Shown here: piece by piece, positions 24,157-36,280 of the stretch | Position numbering within the stretch: position 1 is the stretch's first letter | Layout of the letters: each line of letters opens with the position of its first letter | Source of the DNA: Przewalskia tangutica | Taxonomy: Eukaryota > Streptophyta > Magnoliopsida > Solanales > Solanaceae | Direction of reading: 5' to 3' | NCBI GenBank assembly: GCA_029844215.1 | Contig: CM056726.1 | Coordinates: forward strand, 36,449,001 to 36,513,000 | Length of the DNA: 64,000 nt | Position numbers and translations under genes: made by a program | Notes under the pieces: generated by a model | What the model saw: the letters and a program-made list of their open reading frames with translations, nothing else | Database searches by the model: none | Told to the model about the DNA's origin: nothing

Positions 24157-24969
24157 ATGTTGAGCCTATCGCTTAAAATGCTGATTGAAATGAACAAACT
24201 CACCGTACCAAACTATCTGGACTGGCTTAGGAACCTAAGAATTGTCCTAAGGCAAGAAATGATAGAATATGTGCTGGACAATGTATTCCCTGCAGTCCCC
24301 GGTAAAGATTCTGCTGAATATGCCACTTTTGACAAGACAACCTACCATAAACACCTAGTTGATGCCACTTCAGTTCAATGCGTCATGTTGTCTTCCATGT
24401 CAGTGGAACTTCAGAGACAACATGAAAACATGGGCCCCAACGAGATGCTCGAACATTTAAAGAGTCTCTATGACTCTCAGTCATAGACAATGGAATATGA
24501 GCTGTTAATAGAGCTCTTCAAATGTAAGCTGATTGAAGGGGGCCAAGTGTCTCAGCATGTGTTAAAGATGATAGGGTTGATAGAAAGGTTGGCCTCGATC
24601 GGTATAAAGCTGCAGAGTAACGTCGCTTCCACACTCATCCTGAACTCACTCCCTCGTTCGTTCGAGAATTTCATTGTTAACTACAACATGAACGGAATGA
24701 ATGTGAGTCTGTCGGAGCAGCACAACATGATAAAGACCTTTGAATCTTCAACTTTCAAAGGCAAAGTTGTGCTCATGGTGAGCTCTTCTAGCCGGCCCAA
24801 GCCGAAAGTTAAGGAATGTCATAAGAATAAAGGCAAAACATTCGTTGCACCCTCAGCTATGAAGCCTAAAGGAGGCGTGAAGAAGAAAAAGGTGATTTCG
24901 GCCAAGGATGTATGTCTCAACTGTAACAGAAAGAGGTATTGGAAGAAGAACTGCACTGTTCCAGGATGA
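24157..24969 (+). pseudogene. Copia-2 gag (UBN2 type) with defective zinc knuckle
   Basis: Frame MLSLSLKMLIEMN, then the motif NYLDWLRNLRIVLRQE of plant copia gag. A TAG at 24484-24486 interrupts it, and the frame continues in phase as MEYELLIELFKCKL to a TGA at 24967-24969. Near the end the CX2CX4HX4C knuckle reads CLNCNRKRYWKKNC, so the zinc-binding His is replaced by Tyr. Gag would form the particle and package RNA. The internal stop and lost His make this copy non-functional. Confidence 0.88.
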
Positions 24970-25008
24970 GGGTAAACACCAAGTGCTCCTGCCTCTAGTG
25001 GACAAGGT

Positions 25009-26217
25009 ATGTACGTCATTGAAATAAATTTGTCTATAAACAACTCTCATTCCTGGGTATTGGATACCGCTTGTGGCTCACACATTTGTAGAAATGTGCA
25101 GGGGCTAACTGACAGCAGGAAGGTTGGACCAAGAGAGGTGGACCTACGCGCTAGAAATATAGCATTAGTAGATGCTGAGCGCGTAGGAACTTATAGATTA
25201 AATTTGCCTTCTGGCCATTGTTTAGTGTTGAATGATTGTTTTTATGTACCATCGTTAACGAGGAATATCATTTCTATCCCTATATTGGACATGGAGGGTT
25301 TTCCTCATATATTTATAATGGCAGTCAAGTACTTTCTTTTGATAATGTTATATATGAAACTGCGCCTCTTGCGGATGGATTATATACACTAAACTGTAGT
25401 CGAGAAATATTCAATGTACAAAACAAATGAGCTAAGATAAGTAATAGAAACTCTACCTACCTATGACATTGTAGACTTGGTCATATCAATCAAACAAGGA
25501 TATCAAGGTTAAGAAAACTTGAATACCTCGAACCATTTGACTTGGAGTCTTATGGCAAATGTGAATCATATTTGAAAGGTAAGATGACCAACAAGCCACT
25601 TTCTGGGAAAGGTGTGCAAGCCAAGGAGGTGCTTGAGTTGGTACATACTGACGTATGTGGACCATTCTCGACTCAAGCTAGGGGTGGTTTCCCTTACTTC
25701 ATTACTTTTACTGACGACTTGACAAGATATGTATATGTGTATCTTATGAAACACAAATATGAGGCCTTCAAAAAGTTCACGGAGTACAAGACTGAAGTGG
25801 AGAAGCAACTCGCAACAAGTATCAAGACCATTTGATCGGATCGAGGATGTGAATACTTGAGCAAGGAGTTTCTAGATTACTTGAAGCTACATGGAGTCCA
25901 TTAAGAATGTACACCTCCTAAAACACCACAGATTAATGGTGTTGCCGAAAGGAGAAACCAAACCTTATTGGATATGGTTCGATCCATGATGAGCTTTATA
26001 GCTCTACCGACATACCTTTGGGGACATGCTATACAAACCTCACTATATGTTCTGAACAGGGTTCCTTCCAAGTCAGTAGAAAAGACACCCGATGAGATAT
26101 GGTGTGGCAAGAAGACAACTCTTAAACATATGAGACCCTGGGGGTGTCCTGCATATGTTAAGAAGATGCTCACTGACAAGTTGGAATCCAAAAGTGAGAA
26201 ATGTTACTTTTTTTGTG
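25009..26217 (+). pseudogene. Copia-2 protease and integrase
   Basis: The protease active-site region reads WVLDTACGSHIC (Asp codon at 25063). The usual copia form is DTGCGSHIC, so a Gly has become Ala. A frameshift lies near 25300. The pre-integrase zinc region (HCRLGHINQTRIS) and integrase core follow: HTDVCGPF, FITFTDDLTRYVYVY, then NGVAERRN with the catalytic Glu near 25945. In-frame stops are at 25464-25466, 25833-25835 and 25902-25904. The sequence breaks at 26217-26222, where the Athila-like element is inserted. It resumes at 46503, so the reading GV|GYPKEIKGYYFYLPG is restored across the gap. Confidence 0.88.
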
Positions 26218-26222
26218 GGGTA

Positions 26223-27552
26223 TGATGCACGATTTAATGCACACACTTTAACGCAAGTGCACGTTGTCGACTCAAGTAATATAGTATTGAAGACCGAGTT
26301 ATCGTCCTCAGGGATTAGTGCTCAGGTACCAATCTATCCTTTGTTATCTATTTGGTGACCGATATTTGAGTTTGTTGATTATAACTAACAATTATAAAGA
26401 CTAATTAACTATGTGTTTACTTCAGTGATGATGGAAATAGGGCTTCCAAGTCGCCTCAACTCTCCGCTTATATTACTTATTACTGCAATAAATTATGGTT
26501 CTTCTTCTTTCGGAGATAGCAGGTTTACTAATTCGTTTTATACTCCCGTTAAGGCTATATAAACACTCAACCCCAGTAGCGCTCCTTTCTACCTTTCGGT
26601 GATAAGGATGACTCTATAGGATGATTAAGAACAAAAACCCTGTTAATGTTTACGCAAGTAAGCTAGGTATTTAAACCCCCGTTAACGCTACACAAGTAAT
26701 TGAGGTATTTTCATTCCCAATCCGACTTATGATTACCCAACTACAACATAGTCACAACCTCCTCCTTTCGAAGTTTGATTAGAAATCATATAAATAATGA
26801 TAATTAATGATCAAGTAATTACCAAGCATTCAAAACATTATTGGAATAAATCTCAATAATAAGACGAACAACCATAAACATGCATTAACTTATAAAATAA
26901 GGTTCAAGTGAATTGACATGGAAAGCCCTATATTAGAATTAGTTCCTAGCCATTGACATGACAAGAACTAATTCAATATCCAACATAAGCTAAAAGTAAA
27001 GTAAAGGAAAGAAAAGAAAATTACTAAGTAATGGTCTCCAATCTTCAACTCCAAGAAGTCTTGTGTTTGTGCAAGAAAGGGAACCCTTGAAAACTGCCTA
27101 GGGTTCTTTTTTTATAGCTTCAAAACCGCCCTTAAGGTTTTCCTTCAGGTCTGGCCCATAAAATCGTCAAAGACCTGATTTTTCCCGCGTCGGCCGCGCT
27201 CGCTCTCGCGCCGCGACGAAGTTCTGTGAGTTTCGATGATTAGCCGCGCGCCACACTCATTGCTCGAGGCGCGCGCTGAACTCGCAAGCCTCGATCATTG
27301 GGCGCCGGGCGCCGCCCGCTGGCCGGAGGCGCCGCGCTGCGCCCGTCCGTGCCTGGTTCGCCACTTTCTCGTCCTTTAAGCTCTGGAACCTCCACTTTTG
27401 CCCTCTTTTCGCTCCTTTTCCGCCAAATAGCCATTTTAACCAATTTGACTCAAAAGAAAGAAAATCTATCCTAAGGCGACACATATTTATACAAAAAGGG
27501 ACAAAAGACTCACTAAAACGACTCAAAAAGTGTATATAAAATACACCGATCA
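26223..27552 (-). repeat. 3' LTR of the Athila-like element
   Basis: 1330 bases. On the plus strand it runs from tgatgcacgatttaatgcac to atacaccgatca. It is nearly identical to the split 5' LTR apart from small indels and a shorter GC-rich block in the other copy. It contains a TATA-free AT-rich region, and no coding was seen. Confidence 0.92.
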
Positions 27553-27570
27553 AATACCCCCAAACTTAAC
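27553..27570 (-). other. Polypurine tract of the Athila-like element
   Basis: Minus strand reads gttaagtttgggggtatt just before the 3' LTR. This is the expected plus-strand primer. Confidence 0.8.
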
Positions 27571-28643
27571 CTTTGCTCGCCCTCGAGCAAAGATCAAAAC
27601 AAAGAAAGAAATAAAGACTCAAGGACATTGATCACTTTGCTGCATTGGTGTTACTTAGAAAACATGAAGATTAGCAGAATAATATGCAGGAACATATCGC
27701 ATGAAATTTTAGCACTCTAAACACATTAAGCTAGATATTTCGCAAACTCATTTTTATCATGCTTAATGGAAGTCAAAATACTGAATCATGCATGTTAATT
27801 TCAAAAATCCTATGGTATTTTTACTTGCTATTCTCCACTAATCATGGGTATGCATCTAAGAGATCTTCAGGACTTTTAAGGGTTGTAATGTAGGCTTAGG
27901 CACGGGTAGGTAAAAATAGGCATTTAGGCTCATTTTTGTGTACCATAAACTCTTTAGCTTTTCAATGTTTCCCTTTTCTTTTGATTCTTTCCTTCACTTC
28001 AAATCTATCTTTCCCCTCTTTTGTTTTGAGAGCGTGAAGTGTATTATAATAACAAACACCCCCAAACTTAGGCTTTTGCCTATTTCTTATAACTTTTTTA
28101 TTGGGGTGCATCAATCTTGTTTGCTCTTTTTGTCTCTGGAAATCCTTGGCTTCTCTTCAGTTTTCGCCCTCCAAGTTCTTGGCCTTGCACCTGTCATCAC
28201 AACACATAGCACTACCTCCGTGAGACTGTTCTAAGTAAAAATTGCATTAAAGTAAATAAATTGAAATACTTTGGGTTGCCTCCCAATTAGCGCTGTCTTT
28301 AACGTATTTTAGCCGGACGCAAGTTCCTTATCATTCTAGGGTGAGAGAGGTTACTAAGTTCATATATTCCATTTCATTGATCAAATATGGTTTTAACCTC
28401 TGTCCGTTTACCTTGAATGAGGCTCCCTCTCTCCCTTTTATTTCAACTGCACCATATGGGAATACTCTTACCACCGTGTACGGTCTAACATGATTTTAAC
28501 TTGCCTGGAAACAATTTTAACCTTGAGTTGAATAAAAGCATTTATTGTCCTTCTTGGAAGTCTTTTGGTATCAACCTCTTGTCGTGCCATACTTTCGTTC
28601 GTTCCTTGTAGATCTTTGCATTCTCATAGCGCCAGGTGCGAAT
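27571..28643 (-). other. Region between integrase and 3' LTR, with a second polypurine tract
   Basis: About 1.1 kb without a convincing reading frame on the element strand. Athila elements often carry an env-like frame here, but none is recognisable. At 28056-28072 the minus strand reads cctaagtttgggggtgt, almost a copy of the terminal tract. Confidence 0.6.
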
Positions 28644-29420
28644 TCATCTAACTCGCCACCGTAGTAGCCTCTTCTGCCCTGCTGCTTTGGCATCCATGTT
28701 AAGCTTCCTCATCGCCCAATATGCTCTATGTTCCAACTCTACTGGCAAGTGACATGCCTTACCAAAAACTAACTTATATGGTGACATTCCTATTGGTGTT
28801 TTGAATGTTGTTCTGTATGCCCACAGTGCGTCATCCAGTTTGATAGACCAATCCTTCCTTGAGCCATTCACCGTCTTTTCCAGTATGCTCTTCACTTCCC
28901 TATTTGACATTTCTGCTTGCCCATTCGCTTGAGGGTGGTAGGCAGTTGTGGTGCGGTGGTAGACTCCATACCGGGAAAGTAATGAATTCAGCTGCTTGTT
29001 GCAAAAGTGACTTCTTTCGTCACTGATGATGGCCCTTGGAGTGCCGAACCTTGTGAAAATATTCTTTTGAAGGAATCTTTGAACAGTCTTGCTGTCGTTT
29101 TCTTTTGTGGCTACTGCTTCTACCCATTTGGACACATAGTCCACTGCCAGAAGGATATATTGATTTCCAAAGGACGGCGGGAATGGACCCATGAAATCGA
29201 TTCCCCACACATCAAATAGTTCCACTTCCAATATCCCTTGCGAAGGCATTTCGTTTCGTCTTGAAATGTTCCCTGTTCTTTGACAACTATCACATCTCTT
29301 CACAAAGTCATGGGCATCCTTAAAAAGTGTTGGCCAATAACCCGCTTTGCAGTACCTTTGTCGCTGTTCTTGATGCCCCAAAGTGTCCACCACATGATAG
29401 GGTGTGGCAATGAGTGAGAA
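28644..29420 (-). pseudogene. Athila-like integrase
   Basis: The zinc finger starts in one frame (HCHTLSCGGHFG near 29412) and its CDSC pair (near 29294) is in another, so a frameshift separates them. The core in the frame ending at 28644 has GIDFMGP, AIISDERSHF and NGQAEMSNREVK. The two Asp and the Glu are present, with 35 residues between the second Asp and the Glu as expected. Next come WAYRTTFKTPIGMSPY and KACHLPVELEHRA, typical of Athila. The core is conserved but could not be translated as part of an intact polyprotein. Confidence 0.9.
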
Positions 29421-30217
29421 CCTGGTGCATCTCCTCATCTGGTATACATCGCCTGATGACTTGATCGGCACAGTGTTTGTATAACATAGGCTCCTCCCAA
29501 TAGTAGTGCTTTACTTCGGAGTAAAACCTCTTCACTTGCTGTCTTGTCAATTCTGGGGGTATTACCTTAGCTGCAAGAAAATTAACAAAATCAGCGTACC
29601 AAAGTAAATTAAAATTCGCACTTACTTGAAACAGTTGCTCGTCTGGAAAATGATCATTTATTTGCACATCCTTGGTGTTCTGGCTCTCTGTGTTCTCCAG
29701 TCTTGACAAGTGGTTCAGAATCGAATTCTGTCCCTTTCTTGTCACGAATTTCCACGTCGAATTCTTGTAGTAGCAAGACCCATCGAATGAGGCGAAGTTT
29801 TGCATCCTTCTTTGTCATCAAGTACTTTATGGCAGAATGGTCAGTGTATACTATCACCTTATTTCCAATTAAGTATGGCATGAATTCTCAAATGCATACA
29901 CTATTGCTAATAATTCCTTTTCGGTAGTTGCGTAATTTAACTGTGCGTCATTTAGAGTTTTACTAGCATAGTAAATGGATCTAAATACCTTGTCGATTCT
30001 CTGTCCAAGCACTGCCCATCGTGATAATCGCCAGATCGCACATCAGTTCAAATGGGAGATCCCAGTTTGGTGCAATGACTATGAGTGCTGAAATAAGCTT
30101 CTCCTTGAGTTTCTGAAAAGCGGATAAGCATTCCTTATTGAAGTCAAAGGCAACCCTCGTCATTAGAAATGTGGAAAGAGGTTTTGAAACCTTTGAAAAA
30201 TCCTTGATGAATCTTCT
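29421..30217 (-). pseudogene. Athila-like RNase H and connection domain
   Basis: Fragments in several frames: FQKLKEKLISALIVIAPNW and the LPFELMCD block (30163-29981), then VYTDHSAIKYLMTKKDAK and WVLLLQEFDVEIRDKKG (29881-29654), then the spacer before integrase (29805-29421). The catalytic CDAS region is scrambled by a frameshift. The order agrees with gypsy pol. Confidence 0.82.
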
Positions 30218-32544
30218 TTAGAAACCTGCATGCCCAAGGAAACTTCTGACCCCTTTTGTTGATACTGGAGGTGGGAGATTTTCGATTACTGAAATCTTTG
30301 CTTTGTCTACCTCAATACCTTGGTTTGATATTTTGTGTTCCAGGACAATCCCTTCTATTACCATGAAATGACACTTCTCCCAGTTTAGCACAAGGTTAGA
30401 TTCTTCACATCGGCTTAACACTGCTTCTAAATGCCTCAAACATTCATCGAACGATGCTCCAAAGACCGAAAAATCATCCATAAAAATCTTTATAGTCCTC
30501 TCCACCATGTCTGAGAAAATTGCCATCATACACCTCTGAAAGGTTGCAGGTGCATTGCAAAGAATGACATCCTTCTGAATGCAAATGTACCAAAAGGACA
30601 AGTGAATGTCGTCTTTTCCTGATCTTCTGGCGCTATTGCAATCTGGTGATACCCTGAGTACCCATCCAAAAAACAGTAGTAGTTGTGCCCTGCAAGTCTA
30701 TCCAACATTTGATCTAGAAATGACAACGGGAAGTGGTCTTTTCTGGTTGCCTTGTTCAACTTGCGATAGTCAATGCAGATTCTCCATCCAAGAATCGTTT
30801 CTGAAGGAATGAGTTCGTTCCTTTCGTTGGTCACCACTGTTATTCCACCCTTTTTGGGCACCACTTGTACTGGACTCACCCATGCGCTGTCAGATATAAG
30901 GTAAATTACTCCTGCATCGAGCCATTTCAGGATTTCCTTTCTGACTACCTCTTTCATGTTTGGGTTTAGTTGCCTTTGTGCCTCGATGGATGGTCTGCTC
31001 TCCTCATCTAGACGGATCTTATGCATTACCGTTGACGGACTTATCCCGTTTATGTCTGTTAATGTCCATCCAATGGCACACTTGTGATCCCTCAGCACTC
31101 TTAGCAGTTTATCAATCTCTTCGGTGGATAGGTGGCGTGAAATGATCACTAGTAAGGTTTTCTCTTCACCTAGGTATTGGTATTGTAAATGATTGGGTAG
31201 GATTTTTAACTCTAACTCTGGAGCCTTCTCTGTGGATGGTATTGATCTTTCTGGCATCTGCCCAAGCTCTTCATACCTCCTCTTATCCCATTTCTCATAA
31301 ACATTCATCCAATTTGCATACTCCATCAGCCCTGGGTCGTTTCTACTATTATCATCCCATTTGGTCAGTACTTCTTCAAGCGTATCATCATGTCTGAACC
31401 TTTTGGCTGACACTGCATCTTCGATAAGATCAATGGCTGAGCAGTTATCATTGGCATCTGGAAAAGTTGCTGCCCGAAAAACATTGAAAATCACCTCTTC
31501 TTCATCTACCCGAAGCTTCAACTCCCCTTTGTGAACATCGATGAGAGCCTGTCCTGTGGCTAAGAAGGGTCTGCCAAGTATGATGGGGATTATGTCGTTA
31601 TCTTTTATGTCTAAGATAACGAAATCAGCGGGAAAGATGAACTTGTCCACCTTCACCAATACATCTTCGATGACTCCTCTAGGATGAACTATGGAGCGGT
31701 CAGCTAACTGCAAGGTGATTTTTGTAGGTTTGACTTCTCCCATTCCAAGTTTGTAGAAAACTAGATAAGGCATCAGATTTATGCCTGCGCCCAGATCGCA
31801 CAATGCTTTCTGACTTTCAAACTTTCCAATGGTGCATGGGATGGTGAAGCTCCCTGGATCTTGTAATTTCTGAGGTAGTTTTCTCTGTAGGATGGCACTA
31901 CATTCTTCAGTCAACACCACTGTTTCGTAGTCCTCTATCCTCCTCTTTTTGCTAAGAATATCCTTCATGAACTTTACATAGCTCGGCATCTGCTCTAGTG
32001 CTTCAGCAAACGGGATATTGAGTTGCAATTGTTTGAGAATTTCCACAAATTTAGAGAATTGCTTGTCAAGAGCACATGTTTTTAGCCTCTGGGGATATGG
32101 TATCTTCACATGGGGTGCGTTCACAACAGCTTCCACCAACTTTTCGGCTTCTGGATTCTGGGCGCCGCGGCCCTGCTCCTGGCCGCCGCGGCGCTCAAAC
32201 TTCTGCCCCGTCCCAGAGTCTTCGGCGCCGCGGCCCTGTTCATCGGCGCCGCGGCGCTGCTGCTGCTGCGAACTTTCCATCTCCACTGATTCGGCATTCT
32301 TCAGGTCAATCGCCTGACATTGTGCTTTCATATTGCCTCCCACAGGTGCAGATTGCTTTTCTTGCATTTCGCTGTTCAACATGACCGCGAGTTCTCCTAT
32401 TTGCGTTTCCAACTTCTTCATGGCCATTCTCGTTTCGTCCATGAACTGAGTTTGATACCTAGTGAAACTGAGTATGGCTTCTCGTAACTCCTCACTCTCT
32501 TCCTGTAGGGTTGGAGCTTTATCATATTGACAGTAGTAATCCAT
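30218..32544 (-). pseudogene. Athila-like gag C-terminus, protease and reverse transcriptase
   Basis: An open frame from an ATG at 32544 runs to about 30570. It covers a gag C-terminus with a Gln/Arg/Gly-rich stretch and KIPYPQRLK, the protease (ALCDLGAGINLMP, then IILGRPFLATGQALIDVH), and RT (CIDYRKLNKATRKDHFPLSF, FLDGYSGYHQIAIAPEDQ). A short deletion near 30570 shifts the frame, and RT continues as CNAPATFQRCM, then FMDDFSVFG (catalytic DD) to 30218. The N-terminal capsid part of gag expected before 32544 is absent: the primer site is only about 160 bases upstream. Confidence 0.9.
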
Positions 32545-32700
32545 GTCTTCAGGATCCCTGAGATGAATCAAAAACCAACAACGGATCACGGCACACTTGT
32601 TTTTACAATAAAATAAAATAAATATAAACAATAAATAAAAACAAAAATAAACCAAATTAGAAATTAAGAATAGATAAAATTGATATTGAACTATGCCTAA

Positions 32701-32718
32701 TCCCCGGCAACGGCGCCA
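32701..32718 (-). other. Primer-binding site for tRNA-Asp
   Basis: The plus strand reads tccccggcaacggcgcca, the 3' end of plant tRNA-Asp(GUC) including CCA. The minus-strand element therefore has the exact complement next to its 5' LTR. This is characteristic of Athila-type elements. It is not a tRNA gene, since no cloverleaf precedes it. Confidence 0.9.
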
Positions 32719-32724
32719 AAAACT

Positions 32725-33143
32725 TGATGCGCGATTTAATGCACACACTTTAACGCAAGTGCACGTTGTCGACTCAAGTAATATAGTCTTGAAGACCGAG
32801 TTATCGTCCTCAGGGATTAGTGCTCAGGTACCAATTATCTATCCTTTGTTATCTATTTGGTGACCTTTATTTGAGTTTGTTGATTATAACTAACAATTAT
32901 AAAGACTAATTAACTATGTGTTTACTTCAGTGATGATGGAAATAGGGCTTCCAAGTCGCCTCAACTATCCGCTTATATTACTTATTAATGCAATAAATTA
33001 TGGTTCTTCTTCCTTTGGAGATAGCAGGTTTACTAATTCGTTTTATACTCCCGTTAAGGCTATATAAACACTCAACCCCAGTAGCGCTCCTTTCTACCTT
33101 TCGGTGATAAGGATGACTCTATAGGAGGATTAAGAACAAAAAC
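32725..33143 (-). repeat. 5' LTR of the Athila-like element, inner part
   Basis: Matches 26223-26635 of the 3' LTR. It is cut at 33143 by a type-B LTR whose target copy AAAAC is 33139-33143. Confidence 0.92.
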
Positions 33144-36100
33144 TGTTACACCCCGTAACTCCAGGACATGTTTAAGAGAATGTACGTAAGGAACTCAAGA
33201 CTTGAAATTAGTACGAAAGGAAGAATTGTTTTTCCGACGGAAAATCTTTCGAACGTCGGAAAGGAAAAATGTTCGTTGGTGAGAATTAGGTTCTCAAAAT
33301 GCATTAATTGAATAGTATGGAACTTATTATCATTATGGAAATTTATTTTTACGGATTTGGTCGCGTGGGGCCCACCCGAGGAATTTTACGTTTTGTGGGA
33401 CCCACGAGGGTTACGGAATTTTATGGACGATTGAGAGGGCGACACGTGGCACCCCCAAATTGGTCTTGGACGAATTGGAGCAAGGGTAAGATGGTCATTG
33501 ACCAAGGTAAAAGATTAGTCTTGCTAGCATGATATTGTTGACCAAGGTCAACTTGTCCACTTGGCTATTTTATTAATTGCTCTTCATCCTAGCCTCACAT
33601 GTGTTATTATCTAAGCCTTCCTTTGTAGTATATATCCTCCACTAGTGCAAGACAAGTTCTATACTTAGAAAAAATTTCAAGAAAATATTGTGCTAGCTTT
33701 AGGTGCTCTCGGCCAAGGTGAGTTCTTGAGAGAAAAATTTTGCAAATGTGGATCATTATTCACAAGACTTTAACCCAAGGTCCCTAAGGGTATTGTAAGG
33801 ATATCTCAATAGACAGATTTCGGAAAAACGACGTTTTTACGTTAGTCGCAAGGCGAAACCCTAAGGTGTTCTTCAACTTTGAAGTTGGAAATAGAAGAGG
33901 AGTTTTTCACAAGCTTCTAAGGGTCGCAAATAGCGGATTGGAACGTTAAGAAAAGGAGTTGGAGTTGCTAAGGATCGACTTAGGGTTTTGGAGCATTTTG
34001 AGCTTAAGAAGGTATTAATCTCCGTCTTGCTATTATAATTCAAGATTTCATGTTGTAGTAGTTAGAAATGATCATGTGGATTATATTATGAAGAATGATA
34101 TGTGTTATGGAATAGTTGGATGGAATCCGAAAGTTGCATGATTTAGCCTTTAAGATTGTAATTCAATTTAGTTACTAGTTTAGTCGTCGCATGTTATCTA
34201 AAGAGTGGATTAAGGTGGTTATAATTGTTAAGTTGTTTATTACTATATAACATGCTAGACCTAAGAACTTGGATTGAAAAGGAATTGGAAAGGTTGATAA
34301 GTTGTTGCACTTTTTGGCCGAATTGACATTTGTATTGTGGACTAGTTTAATGTAAATTGTGGGGCGGAATTTTACACGTCCTGTTAAGGCGTGTAATCCC
34401 CTTTGGTTAGCTGATTTGTTGGGCCTTAAATGTGGCGTGTTTGGTTATTGTATTCGGCCTTGAAAAAGGTGGCAAAGTATGTAGAAACAAAGGAAGTGCT
34501 GTCCGATTTTCCGTAGAATTTAGTGACTTAGCACTTAGAATATTCTACGTTCGAAGCTAGAGGTTAATGGACGTATTATGACCAATTTAGGTTGAAGTAC
34601 CAAGTATAGCGTATTCTACTTGAAGGATGGAATAGCTAGCAAGGTTGAAGTACTTTGGAGCTTTTTGCTACTTGTCGATAATCGTCGCGAGGTATGTGAA
34701 CCTCTTCCTTCCTTTGGCATGATTCTATGTATGAAATATACATGTAGCAGTATTTCATGATTCCGTCTACTCTTAGAAGTTAAGAGGTAGTTATGTTGAT
34801 TTACTCTATGTAAAAGCTACGTCTAAGAAATCCTAAGTCCTTACCAAGTCTTATGGGAGATGTTGGTAAGAGTCGTTAGGAAGTATTTGGAGTCGAGTTG
34901 ACTTGGCTAATTTACGGCACGAATGAGAATAAGCATCGAACAAGCCATTGCAGCGTTAATAAAGGAAAATGTAATGACAATTAATTATGTTAAAACAAGT
35001 AGAATTCTCCATCTGCATAGAAGCTAAGATAAGACAAAATTGTATTACATTTTCTAGATCATGGCTACTTGAATAAGATCGTTATAAATAAGTATAACTT
35101 ATTCACAACGCACCAAAGTATATGTTACTTAATTTAAAAGAGTTTACGTATGAAGTTTTTAAGACTTTGAAACTTGTTTTCTTAAAAGTTAAGAGACTTG
35201 AAGTATTTTGAAAGCTATGTGATTTGATTTGAAAGTATAAGTCTCTTGGTTATAAAAAGAATGAATTAGTTTAAGGCTGGTTAGTATGACGGCTTTATGG
35301 GAAGTTGGTTATAATAACTTTATGGGAGGTTAAGAGAATGGTTTTCTTCAGTAACATAAACAAGAAATGATTTGAAATAAAGAAGGGCAAATTGTTTTAA
35401 AGGTACCAATTGCTTAAGGTTTTTAAGAAAGAAGTCACTTGATTTAGAAGTTTAATTGTATTTCTAAAAGGTATTGTGACTTGTCCGAAAGGTAGAGATG
35501 ACTTGATACTACTACGGTTGTTAGTATCCGGAAGTTTTATTTGAAAAAGAGTCTTTCTAAAGGAGTAGAGGTGCAAGCACGTTGGGTTAAATTCCGGGTT
35601 TTATATGACATTATCGACCCCGAGATGGGCGGGCAAGATACCTTTACGCGCACTATATGACATTATCGACCCGCAGACGGGTAGGCAAGATACCTTTACG
35701 CGCACTATATGACATTATCGACCCGCAGATGGGCGGGCAAGATACCTTTACGCGCACTATATGACATTATCGACCCGCAGATGGGCGCAAGATACCTTAC
35801 GCGCACTATATGACATTATCGACCCGAGATGGGCGGGCGGTATACCTTCAGGCGCACTATATGACATTATCGACCCGAGATGGGCGGGCGAGATACCTGC
35901 AGGCGCACTATATGACATTATCGACCCGAGATGGGCGGGCGATACCTTTAGGCGCACTATGTGACTTTATCGCGTCCCGGTTTGGTAGGCGGTATAAGCG
36001 TCCTCCGTAAAAAGAGTCGGATTAGGTTATGAAAGATAAGTAAGTTAGATGGTAATAAACTTAATGACTTCTCCTAAGTATGTACGTAAGTTATGGCTAT

Positions 36101-36280
36101 AACTCTCAATGGAATGGAAAAGATAATGATATGCAATTAAGTTCATAAGTGGTAATGACACGGCAGATCCGTATGTACTTTTATACTTGCTCTGTCATTC
36201 TTTTGTACGCTTATGATCTGCTTATCAGACTTTATTTACGCTCCATATTCTGCACTGTTGCATCGAATTTATTCGGGGTC
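33144..36280 (+). repeat. Type-B Ty3-gypsy LTR, first part (solo LTR)
   Basis: Begins TGTTACACC at 33144 and continues at 45224-45609, ending GTGACA. The total is about 3.5 kb. The flanking AAAAC duplication (33139-33143, 45610-45614) encloses one LTR only, so it is a solo LTR left by recombination. A TATA-like tatatat is at 33629-33635. It is the sense counterpart of the reverse LTRs at 48757-52826 and 62454 onward. A type-C element is inserted at 36281. Confidence 0.9.
35596..35990 (+). repeat. Tandem array of a 50-53-base unit inside the type-B LTR
   Basis: Eight copies of a unit built on 'tatatgacattatcgaccc' followed by gatgggcggg and ataccttta. The last copy is diverged. The copies follow each other directly with no unique spacers. 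Reverse versions occur at the matching place in the type-C LTRs. Confidence 0.9.

Noticed and set aside
32018..32384. Plus-strand Ser/Pro/Arg-rich frames
   Set aside because: Antisense to the Gln/Arg/Gly-rich gag stretch of the Athila-like element.
32701..32718. tRNA-Asp gene
   Set aside because: Only the 3' end including CCA is present, next to an LTR. It is the primer-binding site.
35757..35964. Open frames on both strands through the array (MTLSTRR.., MRLKVSPAHLGS..)
   Set aside because: They arise only because the repeat lacks stops. They are periodic and not conserved as protein.
35596..35990. CRISPR-like regularly spaced repeats
   Set aside because: The units are directly tandem with no unique spacers, in a plant LTR.
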